A stretch of 41,562 nt of DNA, taken from NCBI GenBank assembly GCA_018716105.1, contig DVKH01000039.1, positions 1-41,562 of the forward strand, written 5' to 3'. The DNA is from Candidatus Fimivivens faecavium (GTDB lineage Bacteria > Bacillota > Clostridia > Oscillospirales > Ruminococcaceae). A program made the position numbers and the translations under genes. A model generated the notes under the pieces. The model was not told the DNA's origin. It ran no database searches and was given only the letters and a program-made list of their open reading frames with translations. Shown here piece after piece: positions 15,789 through 23,502 of the stretch (position 1 is its first letter; each line of letters opens with the position of its first letter).

Positions 15789-15950
15789 ATGAATCAAATC
15801 CTGCGTTTTGTTCTTGCGGCCGCTCTCGCCGTCCTGCTGGCTGGCTGCGGGCTGCTGGCCCAATCCGGTTCCGGAAAACATTATCGCGCCGGCGCAATGT
15901 TCGTCTGCCGGCCAGCGGAGGCGCGGGCGGAACTCATCTGGCCCGTCTGA
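15789..15950 (+). CDS. very short lipoprotein, possibly truncated
   Basis: 53 residues. An ATG at 15789 follows TGGAGGAAAA and opens a textbook lipoprotein signal: MNQILRFVLAAALAVLLAGC with the lipobox LAGC at about 17-20. Only 33 residues follow the lipid-bearing cysteine, with no recognised domain. It may be a genuine small lipoprotein, or the front of a longer gene broken by a frameshift; other frames stay open for a further 100 bases or more but show no clear continuation. Confidence 0.45.
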   Translation: MNQILRFVLAAALAVLLAGCGLLAQSGSGKHYRAGAMFVCRPAEARAELIWPV

Positions 15951-16037
15951 GCCGGACGGGTTCCGCCAAAAACCGGCTCTCTCACGGTTGGGCCGGAACC
16001 GTCCCCACGAAAATCAACGTTCCCCGCGTCCCGTCTC

Positions 16038-16067
16038 TTGCAAGACAAACCGTTCCGGCGGTATAAT
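16038..16067 (+). promoter_or_regulatory. promoter of the MATE gene
   Basis: TTGCAA (16038-16043), an 18-base spacer and TATAAT (16062-16067). The start of transcription near 16074 leaves a short leader before the ATG at 16097. Confidence 0.65.
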
Positions 16068-16096
16068 AGAATTTCAAAATGATACTGGAATCGGGG

Positions 16097-17428
16097 ATGC
16101 TCTTGTTTACCAACCGGGACCTGAGAAAGCTTATTATTCCGCTCGTCATTGAACAGATCCTCACCGTCACCATCGGCATGGCCGACACGGTGATGATCTC
16201 AAGCGTCGGCGAGGCCGCCGTCTCGGGCGTTTCGCTCGTCGACACCATCAACATCCTGATCATCAATATCTTCACCGCGCTTGCGACCGGAGGCGCGGTG
16301 GTTTCTTCCCAGTACATCGGCAAGGGCGATGCGGACAACGCCTGTCTCGCCGCCAAACAGCTGATCCTGTCGACCGGCGCGATCTCGCTCGCCGTGGCGG
16401 CTCTCTCCCAGTTGTTCCGGGCGCCGCTTCTGACCGCGATCTTCGGGCATGTGGAGGCGGACGTTTTCCAAAACGCGCTGGTCTATTTCTTTTTCACCGG
16501 CCTTTCCTATCCGTTCATCGCGCTCTATAACTCCGGGGCGGCGCTGTTCCGCGCGATGGGCAACTCCCGAATTTCGATGATCGCCTCGCTCGCGATGAAT
16601 ATGATCAACATCGCCGGAAACGCGATCCTGATCTTCGGCTTCGGGATGGGCGTGGCGGGCGCGGCGATCGCGACCCTCGTCTCGCGGATTTTCGGCGCGG
16701 CGATGATGCTGATCCTGCTGAAAAACAGGCAAAACCCCATCCACGTCGACAGTTATCGCCGGCTCGGCTTTCAGCCCGGTATGATCAAAAGCATCATGCG
16801 CATCGGGGTCCCGAACGGCCTTGAAAACGGGATGTTCCAGGTCGGCAAAATCCTGGTGCAGGGCCTTGTCGCCTCATTCGGGACGATGGCGATCGCCGCG
16901 AACGCCGTCGCCAACAGCATTGCAATGGTCGAGATCATCCCAGGCTCGGCGATCGGCCTGGCGATGATCACGGTGGTCGGCCAGTGCGTCGGCGCGGGCG
17001 ACTTTGAACAGGCCCACCGCTACACCCTGCGCCTGACCAAGCTTTCCTATCTGGCCATCGGGGCCCTCAACGCCGTGATGATCCTGTTCATCCGGCCGAT
17101 CGTCGGCATCTTCCAGCTGTCGGAGGCGACGATGGCGCTTGCGATCCAGCTTCTGATTCTGCACGGCTTCTTGACCGTGGTCTTCTGGCCCACGGCCTTC
17201 ACCCTGCCAAACGGCCTGCGCGCGGCTAACGACGCGAAATTCACGATGCTGGTCTCGATTTTCTCGATGTGGTCCTGCCGGATCGGCCTGAGCTTCCTCC
17301 TGAGCCGGGGTTTCGGCCTCGGCGTGCTCGGGGTCTGGCTCGCGATGGGCTGCGACTGGGTCCTTCGCGCCGTGATCTTCACCGCACGGCTCCAGAGCGG
17401 CAGGTGGAAGAACAAACAGTACATTTGA
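16097..17428 (+). CDS. MATE-family efflux transporter
   Basis: 443 residues with about 12 membrane helices. Exports drugs or other small molecules using a sodium or proton gradient. The start MLLFTNRDLRKLIIPLVIEQ and the following GMADTVMISSVGEAAVSGVSL region are typical of the clostridial MATE group. I prefer the ATG at 16097 because it matches the family start and follows GGAATCGGGG; an ATG six codons earlier has no ribosome site. The substrate is unknown. A strong terminator follows. Confidence 0.9.
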   Translation: MLLFTNRDLRKLIIPLVIEQILTVTIGMADTVMISSVGEAAVSGVSLVDTINILIINIFTALATGGAVVSSQYIGKGDADNACLAAKQLILSTGAISLAVAALSQLFRAPLLTAIFGHVEADVFQNALVYFFFTGLSYPFIALYNSGAALFRAMGNSRISMIASLAMNMINIAGNAILIFGFGMGVAGAAIATLVSRIFGAAMMLILLKNRQNPIHVDSYRRLGFQPGMIKSIMRIGVPNGLENGMFQVGKILVQGLVASFGTMAIAANAVANSIAMVEIIPGSAIGLAMITVVGQCVGAGDFEQAHRYTLRLTKLSYLAIGALNAVMILFIRPIVGIFQLSEATMALAIQLLILHGFLTVVFWPTAFTLPNGLRAANDAKFTMLVSIFSMWSCRIGLSFLLSRGFGLGVLGVWLAMGCDWVLRAVIFTARLQSGRWKNKQYI

Positions 17429-17456
17429 CAACCGCAAAAGCGCGAACGCACATGGG

Positions 17457-17488
17457 AAAACCCGTCCGGCAGACGCCGGACGGGTTTT
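17457..17488 (+). terminator. terminator of the MATE gene
   Basis: AAAACCCGTCCGGC and GCCGGACGGGTTTT form a 14-base-pair stem around AGAC. A second hairpin, GCGGCTAT/ATAGCCGC, lies at 17506-17528 without a T run. Confidence 0.75.
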
Positions 17489-17570
17489 GAACTTCCTTTA
17501 AAGGGGCGGCTATCATTTTCATAGCCGCAGGCCCGTTGATCAATCAATCGAAACCGACGCGCAGCGGCCA

Positions 17571-18233
17571 TTAAACCAGCAGTTCGAACCGGCTCCCCTG
17601 AAACCGGAGGATCCCCTCGTCCCGCAGCTTCCCGAGCTGGGCCGACATCGCGGAACGCTCGACGCAGAGGTAATCGGCAAGTTCCTGTCTGTTGAACGGG
17701 ATGGCAAAGGTCCTGGAGCCGGCCCGTTCCGCCTGTTCCGCGAGATAGGACAGGAGCTTTTCGCGGGTGGTCCTTCGGGAGAGATGCCCCAGCCTCCGGT
17801 TCAGGAACAGCGCCTTTTCCGCGACGACCGCCAGCATATTCTCGACCAGCCTGGCATGAAACGGACAGGCCGACGGACAGGAACGGACAATCTTCCGATA
17901 GTCGAGGAACAGGACAGCCGCCGCCGTGCCGGCGAATACGCTGACCGGGAGGGCCTCCGCCTCCGCGCAGGCAAACAGCTCCGCGAACAGATCGCCCGGC
18001 CCAAGCCCCGCGACCAGCGTCCTCACCCCCGCCGCGTCCTCGCGGACAATGCTCGCCCGGCCGTCGAGCAGCACGCCGATTCGGTCGGGCGGATCCCCGG
18101 CGAGGAGAATCGCCTCCCCGGCGGCGAACGAGCGGACCCGCGCGCCGAGGCAGCCGAACATCCCGCCCCGTTCCTCTTCGCCGATTCCCCGGAACAGCCG
18201 GACCCTTCGAATCACATCCGAATATGCGTCCAT
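17571..18233 (-). CDS. Crp/Fnr-family transcriptional regulator
   Basis: 220 residues: N-terminal cyclic-nucleotide-binding-type barrel (about 10-120), dimer helix, and C-terminal winged helix with the recognition region NRQELADYLCVERSAMSAQLGKLRDEG. Residues RSCPSACPFHARLVENML carry two cysteines that recur in clostridial members and may sense redox or bind a cofactor; this is inference. The ATG at 18233 follows AGAAGGGAG. It is divergent from the ferredoxin-like gene, which it probably controls through the palindrome at 18263-18278. Confidence 0.88.
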   Translation of the reverse strand: MDAYSDVIRRVRLFRGIGEEERGGMFGCLGARVRSFAAGEAILLAGDPPDRIGVLLDGRASIVREDAAGVRTLVAGLGPGDLFAELFACAEAEALPVSVFAGTAAAVLFLDYRKIVRSCPSACPFHARLVENMLAVVAEKALFLNRRLGHLSRRTTREKLLSYLAEQAERAGSRTFAIPFNRQELADYLCVERSAMSAQLGKLRDEGILRFQGSRFELLV

Positions 18234-18262
18234 CGGAAACTCCCTTCTAAAATTGATTATTA

Positions 18263-18278
18263 TGTTGGAAAAACAACA
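18263..18278. promoter_or_regulatory. candidate Crp/Fnr operator
   Basis: TGTTG (18263-18267) and CAACA (18274-18278) form an inverted repeat with a 6-base centre in the 142-base region between the divergent regulator and ferredoxin-like genes. The geometry fits a Crp-family dimer site. Confidence 0.4.
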
Positions 18279-18375
18279 GATTTTCCGCTTCCAGTATAGG
18301 ATAATCGGATCAGCAGAGCAAGAGAAAAACAATCTCTTTCCAAAACAGTCTGATGAATTTTTGGAGGATAAAAAC

Positions 18376-19068
18376 ATGATCCGTAAAATAATCAAAATTG
18401 ACGAGGAAAAATGCAACGGCTGCGGCCTTTGCGCCGACGCCTGCCACGAGGGAGCGATCGGAATGGTCGACGGAAAAGCCCGCCTGCTCCGGGAGGACTA
18501 CTGCGACGGGCTTGGGGACTGCCTCCCCGCCTGTCCGACCGGCGCAATCTCCTTTGAGGAGCGGGAGGCGCCCGCCTACGACCATGCGGCGGTGCTCGCC
18601 GCGAAGGCAAAGGCGGGAAACGCGGCGCAGCAGGGCGGCTGTCCCGGCAGCCGGAGCAGAACCTTCGGCCAAGCGCCCGCGCCCGGCCCCTCGGCAAAAT
18701 CCGCCCCGAGCGCGCTGACCCACTGGCCGGTCCAGCTCCGGCTGGTCCCCGTGCGCGCGCCCTACTTCGACGGAGCCGACATTCTGGTCGCGGCGGACTG
18801 CGCCGCTTATGCGCACGGCGGCTTCCACTCGGAATTTCTGCGCGGCCGCCGTGTTGTAATCGGCTGCCCGAAGCTCGATCCGGACGATCAGGCCGAAAAG
18901 CTCGCCGAAATTTTCCGCCAGAACGACATCAAAAGCGTCACTGTCGTCCGGATGGAGGTCCCCTGCTGCGGCGGGATCGAGCGCGCCGCAAAAACCGCCC
19001 TCGCCGCCTGCGGGAAGGACATTCCGCTCTCGGTCGCCACCATCAGCGTGGACGGGCGCGTACTTTAA
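18376..19068 (+). CDS. 4Fe-4S dicluster ferredoxin-like protein
   Basis: 230 residues. An N-terminal ferredoxin domain has the first cluster motif C13, C16, C19, C23 (CNGCGLCADAC). The second is modified: C43, C49 and C53 in YCDGLGDCLPACP. After an Ala/Gly/Pro linker the C-terminal half carries LVAADCAAYAHG, VIGCPKLD and RMEVPCCGGIERA, cysteine-rich motifs conserved in this clostridial family. The biochemical role is unknown; it is usually linked to a Crp/Fnr gene, as here, which suggests redox or nitrosative stress response. The ATG at 18376 follows TTGGAGGATAAAAAC. Confidence 0.88.
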   Translation: MIRKIIKIDEEKCNGCGLCADACHEGAIGMVDGKARLLREDYCDGLGDCLPACPTGAISFEEREAPAYDHAAVLAAKAKAGNAAQQGGCPGSRSRTFGQAPAPGPSAKSAPSALTHWPVQLRLVPVRAPYFDGADILVAADCAAYAHGGFHSEFLRGRRVVIGCPKLDPDDQAEKLAEIFRQNDIKSVTVVRMEVPCCGGIERAAKTALAACGKDIPLSVATISVDGRVL

Positions 19069-19080
19069 AAACGAACAGGG

Positions 19081-19109
19081 CCGGGGCCGATTAACATTTA
19101 CGGCCCCGG
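19081..19109 (+). terminator. hairpin after the ferredoxin-like gene
   Basis: CCGGGGCCG and CGGCCCCGG pair around an 11-base loop; the tail TATTACTTA is weak. Confidence 0.5.
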
Positions 19110-19115
19110 TATTAC

Positions 19116-19134
19116 TTAGACGTTTTTCGTCTAA
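19116..19134. promoter_or_regulatory. XRE operator candidate
   Basis: TTAGACG TTTTT CGTCTAA is a perfect 7-bp palindrome 52 bases before the XRE gene, next to TATATT-like -10 sequences. Small XRE repressors commonly bind such sites at their own promoter. Confidence 0.6.
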
Positions 19135-19185
19135 ATGAAACATGAGATCGCTCTTTTATGTTATATTCTGCGTGGGGTGACCGAC

Positions 19186-19422
19186 ATGGATCTGATCTGT
19201 GAACGCCTGCGCGGTATTCGGGAAGACAGCGATCTGACGCAGGGCAAGCTGGCAAAACTGCTTTTCACCAACAGGCAAAGAATTTCGAAGATTGAGCGCG
19301 GAAAGATCGGCCCGACGGCTTCCGATCTGGTCGCGTACCATCAGATCTTTCACGTCTCTGCCGATTATCTTCTGGGGCTGACCCACGATCCCAGGCCCGA
19401 TCCCCGGAAAAAGGACCGCTGA
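19186..19422 (+). CDS. small XRE-family regulator
   Basis: 78 residues, essentially one Cro/CI helix-turn-helix domain: LRGIREDSDLTQGKLAKLL is followed by the recognition helix NRQRISKIERGKIGPTASDLV and the common end SADYLLGLT. The ATG at 19186 follows GGGGTGA. An in-frame ATG at 19135 has no ribosome site and lies directly after the palindrome. It has no obvious partner gene, so its targets may lie elsewhere beyond self-control. Confidence 0.85.
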   Translation: MDLICERLRGIREDSDLTQGKLAKLLFTNRQRISKIERGKIGPTASDLVAYHQIFHVSADYLLGLTHDPRPDPRKKDR

Positions 19423-19442
19423 ACGCAAATTCCGCCCGCAGC

Positions 19443-19471
19443 AAAGGCCCGCGCCGACGGCGCGGGCCTTT
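19443..19471. terminator. bidirectional hairpin between convergent genes
   Basis: AAAGGCCCGCGCC and GGCGCGGGCCTTT form a 13-base-pair stem around GAC, serving the XRE gene and the minus-strand wlb operon. Confidence 0.65.
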
Positions 19472-19493
19472 GCCAGCGTTCTGGTTTTAACTT

Positions 19494-20615
19494 TTACCGG
19501 TTTCCCGGTTCCGGGAACATCCCCTTCATCTCCGCGCTCGACCAGCCGCCGAGCGGGAAACGGACCGGCTTCCCGGTTTTGGCCGACCGATAGATCGCGA
19601 GGACGAGCTCGAGCGCCGCCCTCCCTTCGCCTGCGCCGCAGAGCGGGGGCCGCCCCGCGCCGAGCGCATCGAGAAAATCCCGGTAAAGCGCCGTGTGTCC
19701 CTCGCCGTAGATCTCATCCGGCGCCGCGTCGGGCACGAAGCGCGCCTCGTCATGCGTCAGCCCGGCATGTCCGTCCACCCGGCAGTGGAGCACCCGGTCG
19801 AGCGCCTTTCCGCCCGCGATGAAGCTTCCGCTCCCGCCGAAGACCGAAAGGGTTTCCTCCAGGTTTTCGGGGTAGATGTTGACCCCCGCCTCCAGGGTCG
19901 CGAGCGCGCCGCTCTGAAAGCGGATTGCCGCCGCAACCTGGTCCTCCGCCTCGATATAGGGATGGCCGAGCCGCGCCGAATAGGCCGTCACCTCTTCGGG
20001 CGCCCCCATCGCCATCAGAAGGAGATCTGCGGCGTGGATTCCCTGGTTCATCAGCGCGCCGCCGTCGCTCTCCCACCGGCCGCGCCACGCGGCCTGCTCG
20101 TAGTAGGACCGGTTCCGGTTCCACCTGAGAACCGCGGCCCCGCAGTACGGCTTCCCGATCAGGCCGTGGGACACCAGATACGAAAGCTGCCGCATCGCGG
20201 GGTTAAACCGGTTCTGGTGGCAGACCGCGACAGCCACCCCCCTGGCCGCCGCCCGCCTGAGGATCAGGTCCGCGTCGGACAAGCTCAAAGCGATCGGCTT
20301 TTCAATCAGCACATGGCAGCCCGCCTCGATGCAGTCGAGGGCGATCCGGGCGTGCGCGCCGCTCTCTGCCGCGATCGCGCAGATTTCGGGCTCCGCCTTT
20401 TCAAGCAGCTCCCGGTGGCCGCTGAAGACGCCGGGCGGGGGCTGTTCGGCGGCGGGCGGGTCCGCCTGCCAGCTTTCGCCGAGGGAGCGCGCTTTCTCGG
20501 GCAGCAGGTCGCAGAGCGCCGTCAGCGAGAGCCGGCCGGCGTTTTCCCGCGCCGCCGCGAGATGCCTTTTTGCGATGCGCCCGCAGCCAATCAGCGCATA
20601 GCGGTATCGTTTCAT
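19494..20615 (-). CDS. wlbA: Gfo/Idh/MocA oxidoreductase, WlbA-like UDP-sugar 3-dehydrogenase
   Basis: 373 residues. N-terminal Rossmann fold with YALIGCGRIAKRH and the EKPIAL motif typical of the Gfo/Idh family, then the C-terminal substrate domain (NRFNPAM, GGALMNQGIHAADLL). Beside an aminotransferase and a hexapeptide acetyltransferase it most likely oxidises C3 of UDP-GlcNAc-uronate, as WlbA/WbpB does. The N-terminus by eye resembles Bordetella-type WlbA. It is the last gene of the operon; the ATG at 20615 follows AAAGGAAGGATTTGAA. Another sugar substrate is possible. Confidence 0.7.
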   Translation of the reverse strand: MKRYRYALIGCGRIAKRHLAAARENAGRLSLTALCDLLPEKARSLGESWQADPPAAEQPPPGVFSGHRELLEKAEPEICAIAAESGAHARIALDCIEAGCHVLIEKPIALSLSDADLILRRAAARGVAVAVCHQNRFNPAMRQLSYLVSHGLIGKPYCGAAVLRWNRNRSYYEQAAWRGRWESDGGALMNQGIHAADLLLMAMGAPEEVTAYSARLGHPYIEAEDQVAAAIRFQSGALATLEAGVNIYPENLEETLSVFGGSGSFIAGGKALDRVLHCRVDGHAGLTHDEARFVPDAAPDEIYGEGHTALYRDFLDALGAGRPPLCGAGEGRAALELVLAIYRSAKTGKPVRFPLGGWSSAEMKGMFPEPGNR

Positions 20616-20680
20616 TTCAAATCCTTCCTTTCGGGAGACGCGAAGGCGGAAACGGGCCCGGGCGCCGCGTCCGAACCGTT

Positions 20681-21820
20681 TCAGCAGTCCCCCATCCGCA
20701 TAAAATCTTCGACTGCGCGCGCGATGAGTTCAAACTGCCCATCGCTGACATATGCGTGCATCGGCAGGCTCAGAACCGTTTCGGACAGCGCCTCGCTCAC
20801 CGGAAACCGCTCCACTCCCGCAAAGTTCTCAAACGCCGCCTGCAGAGGCAGCGGCTTCGGGTAATATATTCCGGTCGGGATGCTGCGCGCCGAGAGGAAC
20901 TGCCTCAGGCGTTCCCTCTGCCGGCGGTTTTTGAGCCGGATGGTGTACTGCGCCCAGCTCGGGAGGTCCCCCGCCCGGACCGCGGGGGTGCGCACAATCC
21001 CGGAAAGCCGCGCGGTATACCGCGCCGCGAGGTTTCTGCGCGCCGGAAGCTCCCTGCGGTAAAACGGGTCGAGCTTTGCGAGGAGCACCGCCGCCTGGAT
21101 TGTATCGAGCCGTGAATTCATGCCGATTCGCTCGTATTCATACCGCGATTTTCCCCGCCCGTGCACCCGGAGCGAACGCAGCAGTTCGGCCGTGTCCGGG
21201 CAGTCGGTGAACACTGCGCCGCCGTCCCCCCAGCAGCCGAGCGGCTTGGTCGGGAAAAACGAAGTCCCCGAAAGCCGCCCAAAGGAGCCGGCCGCCTGCG
21301 TCCCGCGGCAGGCGCCGAGGCTCTGGGCCGCGTCCTCGAGCACTGTCATCCCCATCTGCTCTGCGACGGCGCAGATCGCGCCGTAATCCGCCGGATGGCC
21401 GAACAGGTCGACCGCGATGACCGCGCGCGGCCGGAGCCTTCCTCCCGCCCGGACCCGCTCCGCCGCCGCGCGCAGCCGTCCCGGCGACAGGCACATGGTC
21501 TCCTCGTCCACATCGACGAAAACCGGCGTCGCCCCCTGCATCACAACGGTATCTGCGGTCGCCGCAAAGGTGAAGGCCGGCACGAACACCGCGTCCCCCT
21601 CGCCGATTCCCTCCGCCATCAGCATCAGGGCCAGCGCGTCGGTCCCGCTCCCGCAGGAGACGCAGCACCGGCGCCCGACCTGCTGCGCCAGGCGGTTTTC
21701 CAGCGTGGCGACCTCGTCCCCCAGGATAAAGTCCCCGCGCCGGATGACGGCGGATGCCGCCGTTGTGGTCAGCGCCCCAAGCCTTTTCTGCTGGGCGGCA
21801 ATGCCGGATAATTCGATCAT
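20681..21820 (-). CDS. wlbC: DegT/DnrJ/EryC1 sugar aminotransferase, WlbC/WbpE-like
   Basis: 379 residues, PLP-dependent. It probably transfers the amino group from glutamate to a 3-keto-UDP-sugar. The PLP lysine is about residue 192 in SFFPTKPLGCWGDGGA, a segment typical of the WbpE/WlbC branch. Other signatures are CGSGTDAL, VPAFTFAATA and VLEDAAQSLGA. I use the ATG at 21820, eight bases after GGAGG. The oxidoreductase gene follows after 65 bases and the acetyltransferase gene precedes it by 33 bases, which supports the shared pathway. Confidence 0.8.
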   Translation of the reverse strand: MIELSGIAAQQKRLGALTTTAASAVIRRGDFILGDEVATLENRLAQQVGRRCCVSCGSGTDALALMLMAEGIGEGDAVFVPAFTFAATADTVVMQGATPVFVDVDEETMCLSPGRLRAAAERVRAGGRLRPRAVIAVDLFGHPADYGAICAVAEQMGMTVLEDAAQSLGACRGTQAAGSFGRLSGTSFFPTKPLGCWGDGGAVFTDCPDTAELLRSLRVHGRGKSRYEYERIGMNSRLDTIQAAVLLAKLDPFYRRELPARRNLAARYTARLSGIVRTPAVRAGDLPSWAQYTIRLKNRRQRERLRQFLSARSIPTGIYYPKPLPLQAAFENFAGVERFPVSEALSETVLSLPMHAYVSDGQFELIARAVEDFMRMGDC

Positions 21821-21853
21821 CAAGCTTTCCTCCTTCCCCGTTTTCCGACGGGG

Positions 21854-22426
21854 CTATTTCCCTTCCGCCGGCGCAAGGCCCTTTTCGGTCTTCTGATAGC
21901 GGCGCTGGCAGGCGCTGCAAACAAGATCTTCTGAGAGCGGATTCCCGCAGCGGCAGACCCAGCCCGTCTGCCTCGCCGGGTTCCCCATCACAACCGCATG
22001 GTCCGGAACGTCGCCCGCCACCACCGCGCCCGCGCCGACCAGCGCATATTGTCCGATGACGTTGCCCGCCACCACCACCGCGCCGCCGCCGATCGAGGCG
22101 CCTTTCTGCACCAGGGTTTTGTCGTACTGCGCCGGCTTTTTCGGGAACTCGCTGCGCGGGAACAAAACGTTTGTAAACACCACGCCCGGCCCGCAGAAAA
22201 CATCGTCCTCCAGGATAATCCCGCGGTAAACCGAGACGTTGTTCTGGAGCTTGACGCGGCTGCCGACCACCGCGCCAGGCGCGATATAACAGTTCTGTCC
22301 AATGGTGCAGTCCTTTCCGACATACGCGCCGGGCGCGATATTCGCGTGATTCCAAACACGGGTCCCGCCGCCGACATTCGCCTGCTGCGAGACATATGCG
22401 CTTTCATGCCTGCGATAACTTCCCAT
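21854..22426 (-). CDS. wlbB: hexapeptide-repeat N-acetyltransferase, WlbB/WbpD-like, with zinc ribbon
   Basis: 190 residues. A left-handed beta-helix of hexapeptide repeats (about 10-150: GGGTRVWNHANIAPGAYVGKD, LQNNVSVYRGIILEDDVFCGPGVVFTN) makes a trimeric acyltransferase. It should acetylate the 3-amino group made by the aminotransferase. The C-terminus adds a four-cysteine zinc-ribbon-like end (CRCGNPLSEDLVCSACQRRY). The ATG at 22426 follows AGGAGGAAAGCGG. It is the first gene of the three-gene operon. No dehydrogenase (WbpA) or epimerase gene is present in the window. Confidence 0.8.
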   Translation of the reverse strand: MGSYRRHESAYVSQQANVGGGTRVWNHANIAPGAYVGKDCTIGQNCYIAPGAVVGSRVKLQNNVSVYRGIILEDDVFCGPGVVFTNVLFPRSEFPKKPAQYDKTLVQKGASIGGGAVVVAGNVIGQYALVGAGAVVAGDVPDHAVVMGNPARQTGWVCRCGNPLSEDLVCSACQRRYQKTEKGLAPAEGK

Positions 22427-22513
22427 CCGCTTTCCTCCTGACGTTCAAACCGGCGTTCCGGCCCGTTTGGGGCCCCGCCGGGTATTTCCCGCTGCAAATG
22501 AGGATAACAAAAT

Positions 22514-22539
22514 CCCCCATACACAAAAGTGTATGGGGG
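22514..22539 (-). terminator. terminator of the GNAT gene
   Basis: CCCCCATACAC and GTGTATGGGGG pair over 11 bases around a four-base loop, and ATTTTGTT follows on the minus strand. Confidence 0.75.
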
Positions 22540-22569
22540 ACAACCCGCAATCATGACTGTGATGCAGCC

Positions 22570-23085
22570 TTATTCTCCGCGTTTTCCATAGACTTCGCGG
22601 TAAATTTCCGCCTGATAGGCTTTGAATTCCGCCTCTCCCACCGGATTTTGATAGGACATGATCCAAAGCGGCAGCGCCCGGTCGTGTTCCTTGAGCGGAA
22701 GCTGCAGATATGGAAAGCGGTTTTCGCAGAAGCCAAGCCGCCGGTAAAAACCGGCGCGCCGGCCGGTCATCGGGTCCTCCTCGGCGACCGGCTCAATTTC
22801 AAGAAAAACCGGCTTTTGGGCCTTTTCACAGCGTTCCTTTACCAGCTTTGCGCCGATGCCGCTTCCGCGGCTCGCGGGGGCCGTCGCGATGTGCTCGAGA
22901 AACACGCAGGACGGAAGGTCCCACCAGGCGAGGAACGCATCGATCTTCCCGCCCGTCTCATGAACGGCGACCCGGTAGCGGGGATTGTCAAACAGCGCCT
23001 CCTGCCCTTCGCGCGTGCGGAGTTCAAATGAAGGGAACGAATCGAGCATGATCTGATAAATTTCGTCGAACCGGCTTTTGTCCAT
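22570..23085 (-). CDS. GNAT-family N-acetyltransferase
   Basis: 171 residues. The acetyl-CoA loop is ASRGSGIGAKLV, preceded by the strand VFLEHIATAP and followed by FYRRLGFCEN, the usual GNAT core. The target molecule is unknown. The ATG at 23085 follows GGAGGTGAAAAA. A terminator separates it from the wlb operon downstream on the same strand, so it is probably transcribed alone. Confidence 0.88.
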   Translation of the reverse strand: MDKSRFDEIYQIMLDSFPSFELRTREGQEALFDNPRYRVAVHETGGKIDAFLAWWDLPSCVFLEHIATAPASRGSGIGAKLVKERCEKAQKPVFLEIEPVAEEDPMTGRRAGFYRRLGFCENRFPYLQLPLKEHDRALPLWIMSYQNPVGEAEFKAYQAEIYREVYGKRGE

Positions 23086-23421
23086 TTTTTCACCTCCAGA
23101 CAGCGCCGCCTGCGCGGGCGCGCAGTTGATCTTTGCGTTGCCGCCATTTCAATGCGTTATAAACGGTCCCGCTTTTTCCCGCCGCCAGCGCCGGCGCCCG
23201 GTGTGACCGGGCGCTAGGTTTCCTATCCGCCGGGCGCATATTCCTCTCCCCGCTGTGCCCGCAGCCCGGTACGGCGGCGCATTCTCTTGGCCCGGATGCG
23301 CTTCTTTTCGGCTCCCCGCAAAGAAACCGGCGGAAACCGTTGTAATTTGCAGCGTGCGGCCGTACCTGCCGTTTTTATATCATACCCGAAACACCGTGCC
23401 GGTTTCAACCCCGCGCGTTTA
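23086..23421. other. intergenic region between GNAT gene and prmA
   Basis: Contains a strong hairpin without T run, GCGCCCGGT (23194-23202) with ACCGGGCGC (23206-23214). I see no gene; a 61-codon minus-strand frame at 23223-23408 has no ribosome site. Confidence 0.4.
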
Positions 23422-23450
23422 TTGACAGCGCGTTTTGCAGATGCTATGCT
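23422..23450 (+). promoter_or_regulatory. promoter of prmA-rsmE
   Basis: TTGACA (23422-23427), a 17-base spacer and TATGCT (23445-23450). Confidence 0.8.
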
Positions 23451-23502
23451 TTAGCCAGTGAAAACGGCGCGCGGCTGCGCGCCCGACGACAAGGAGAAAA
23501 AC

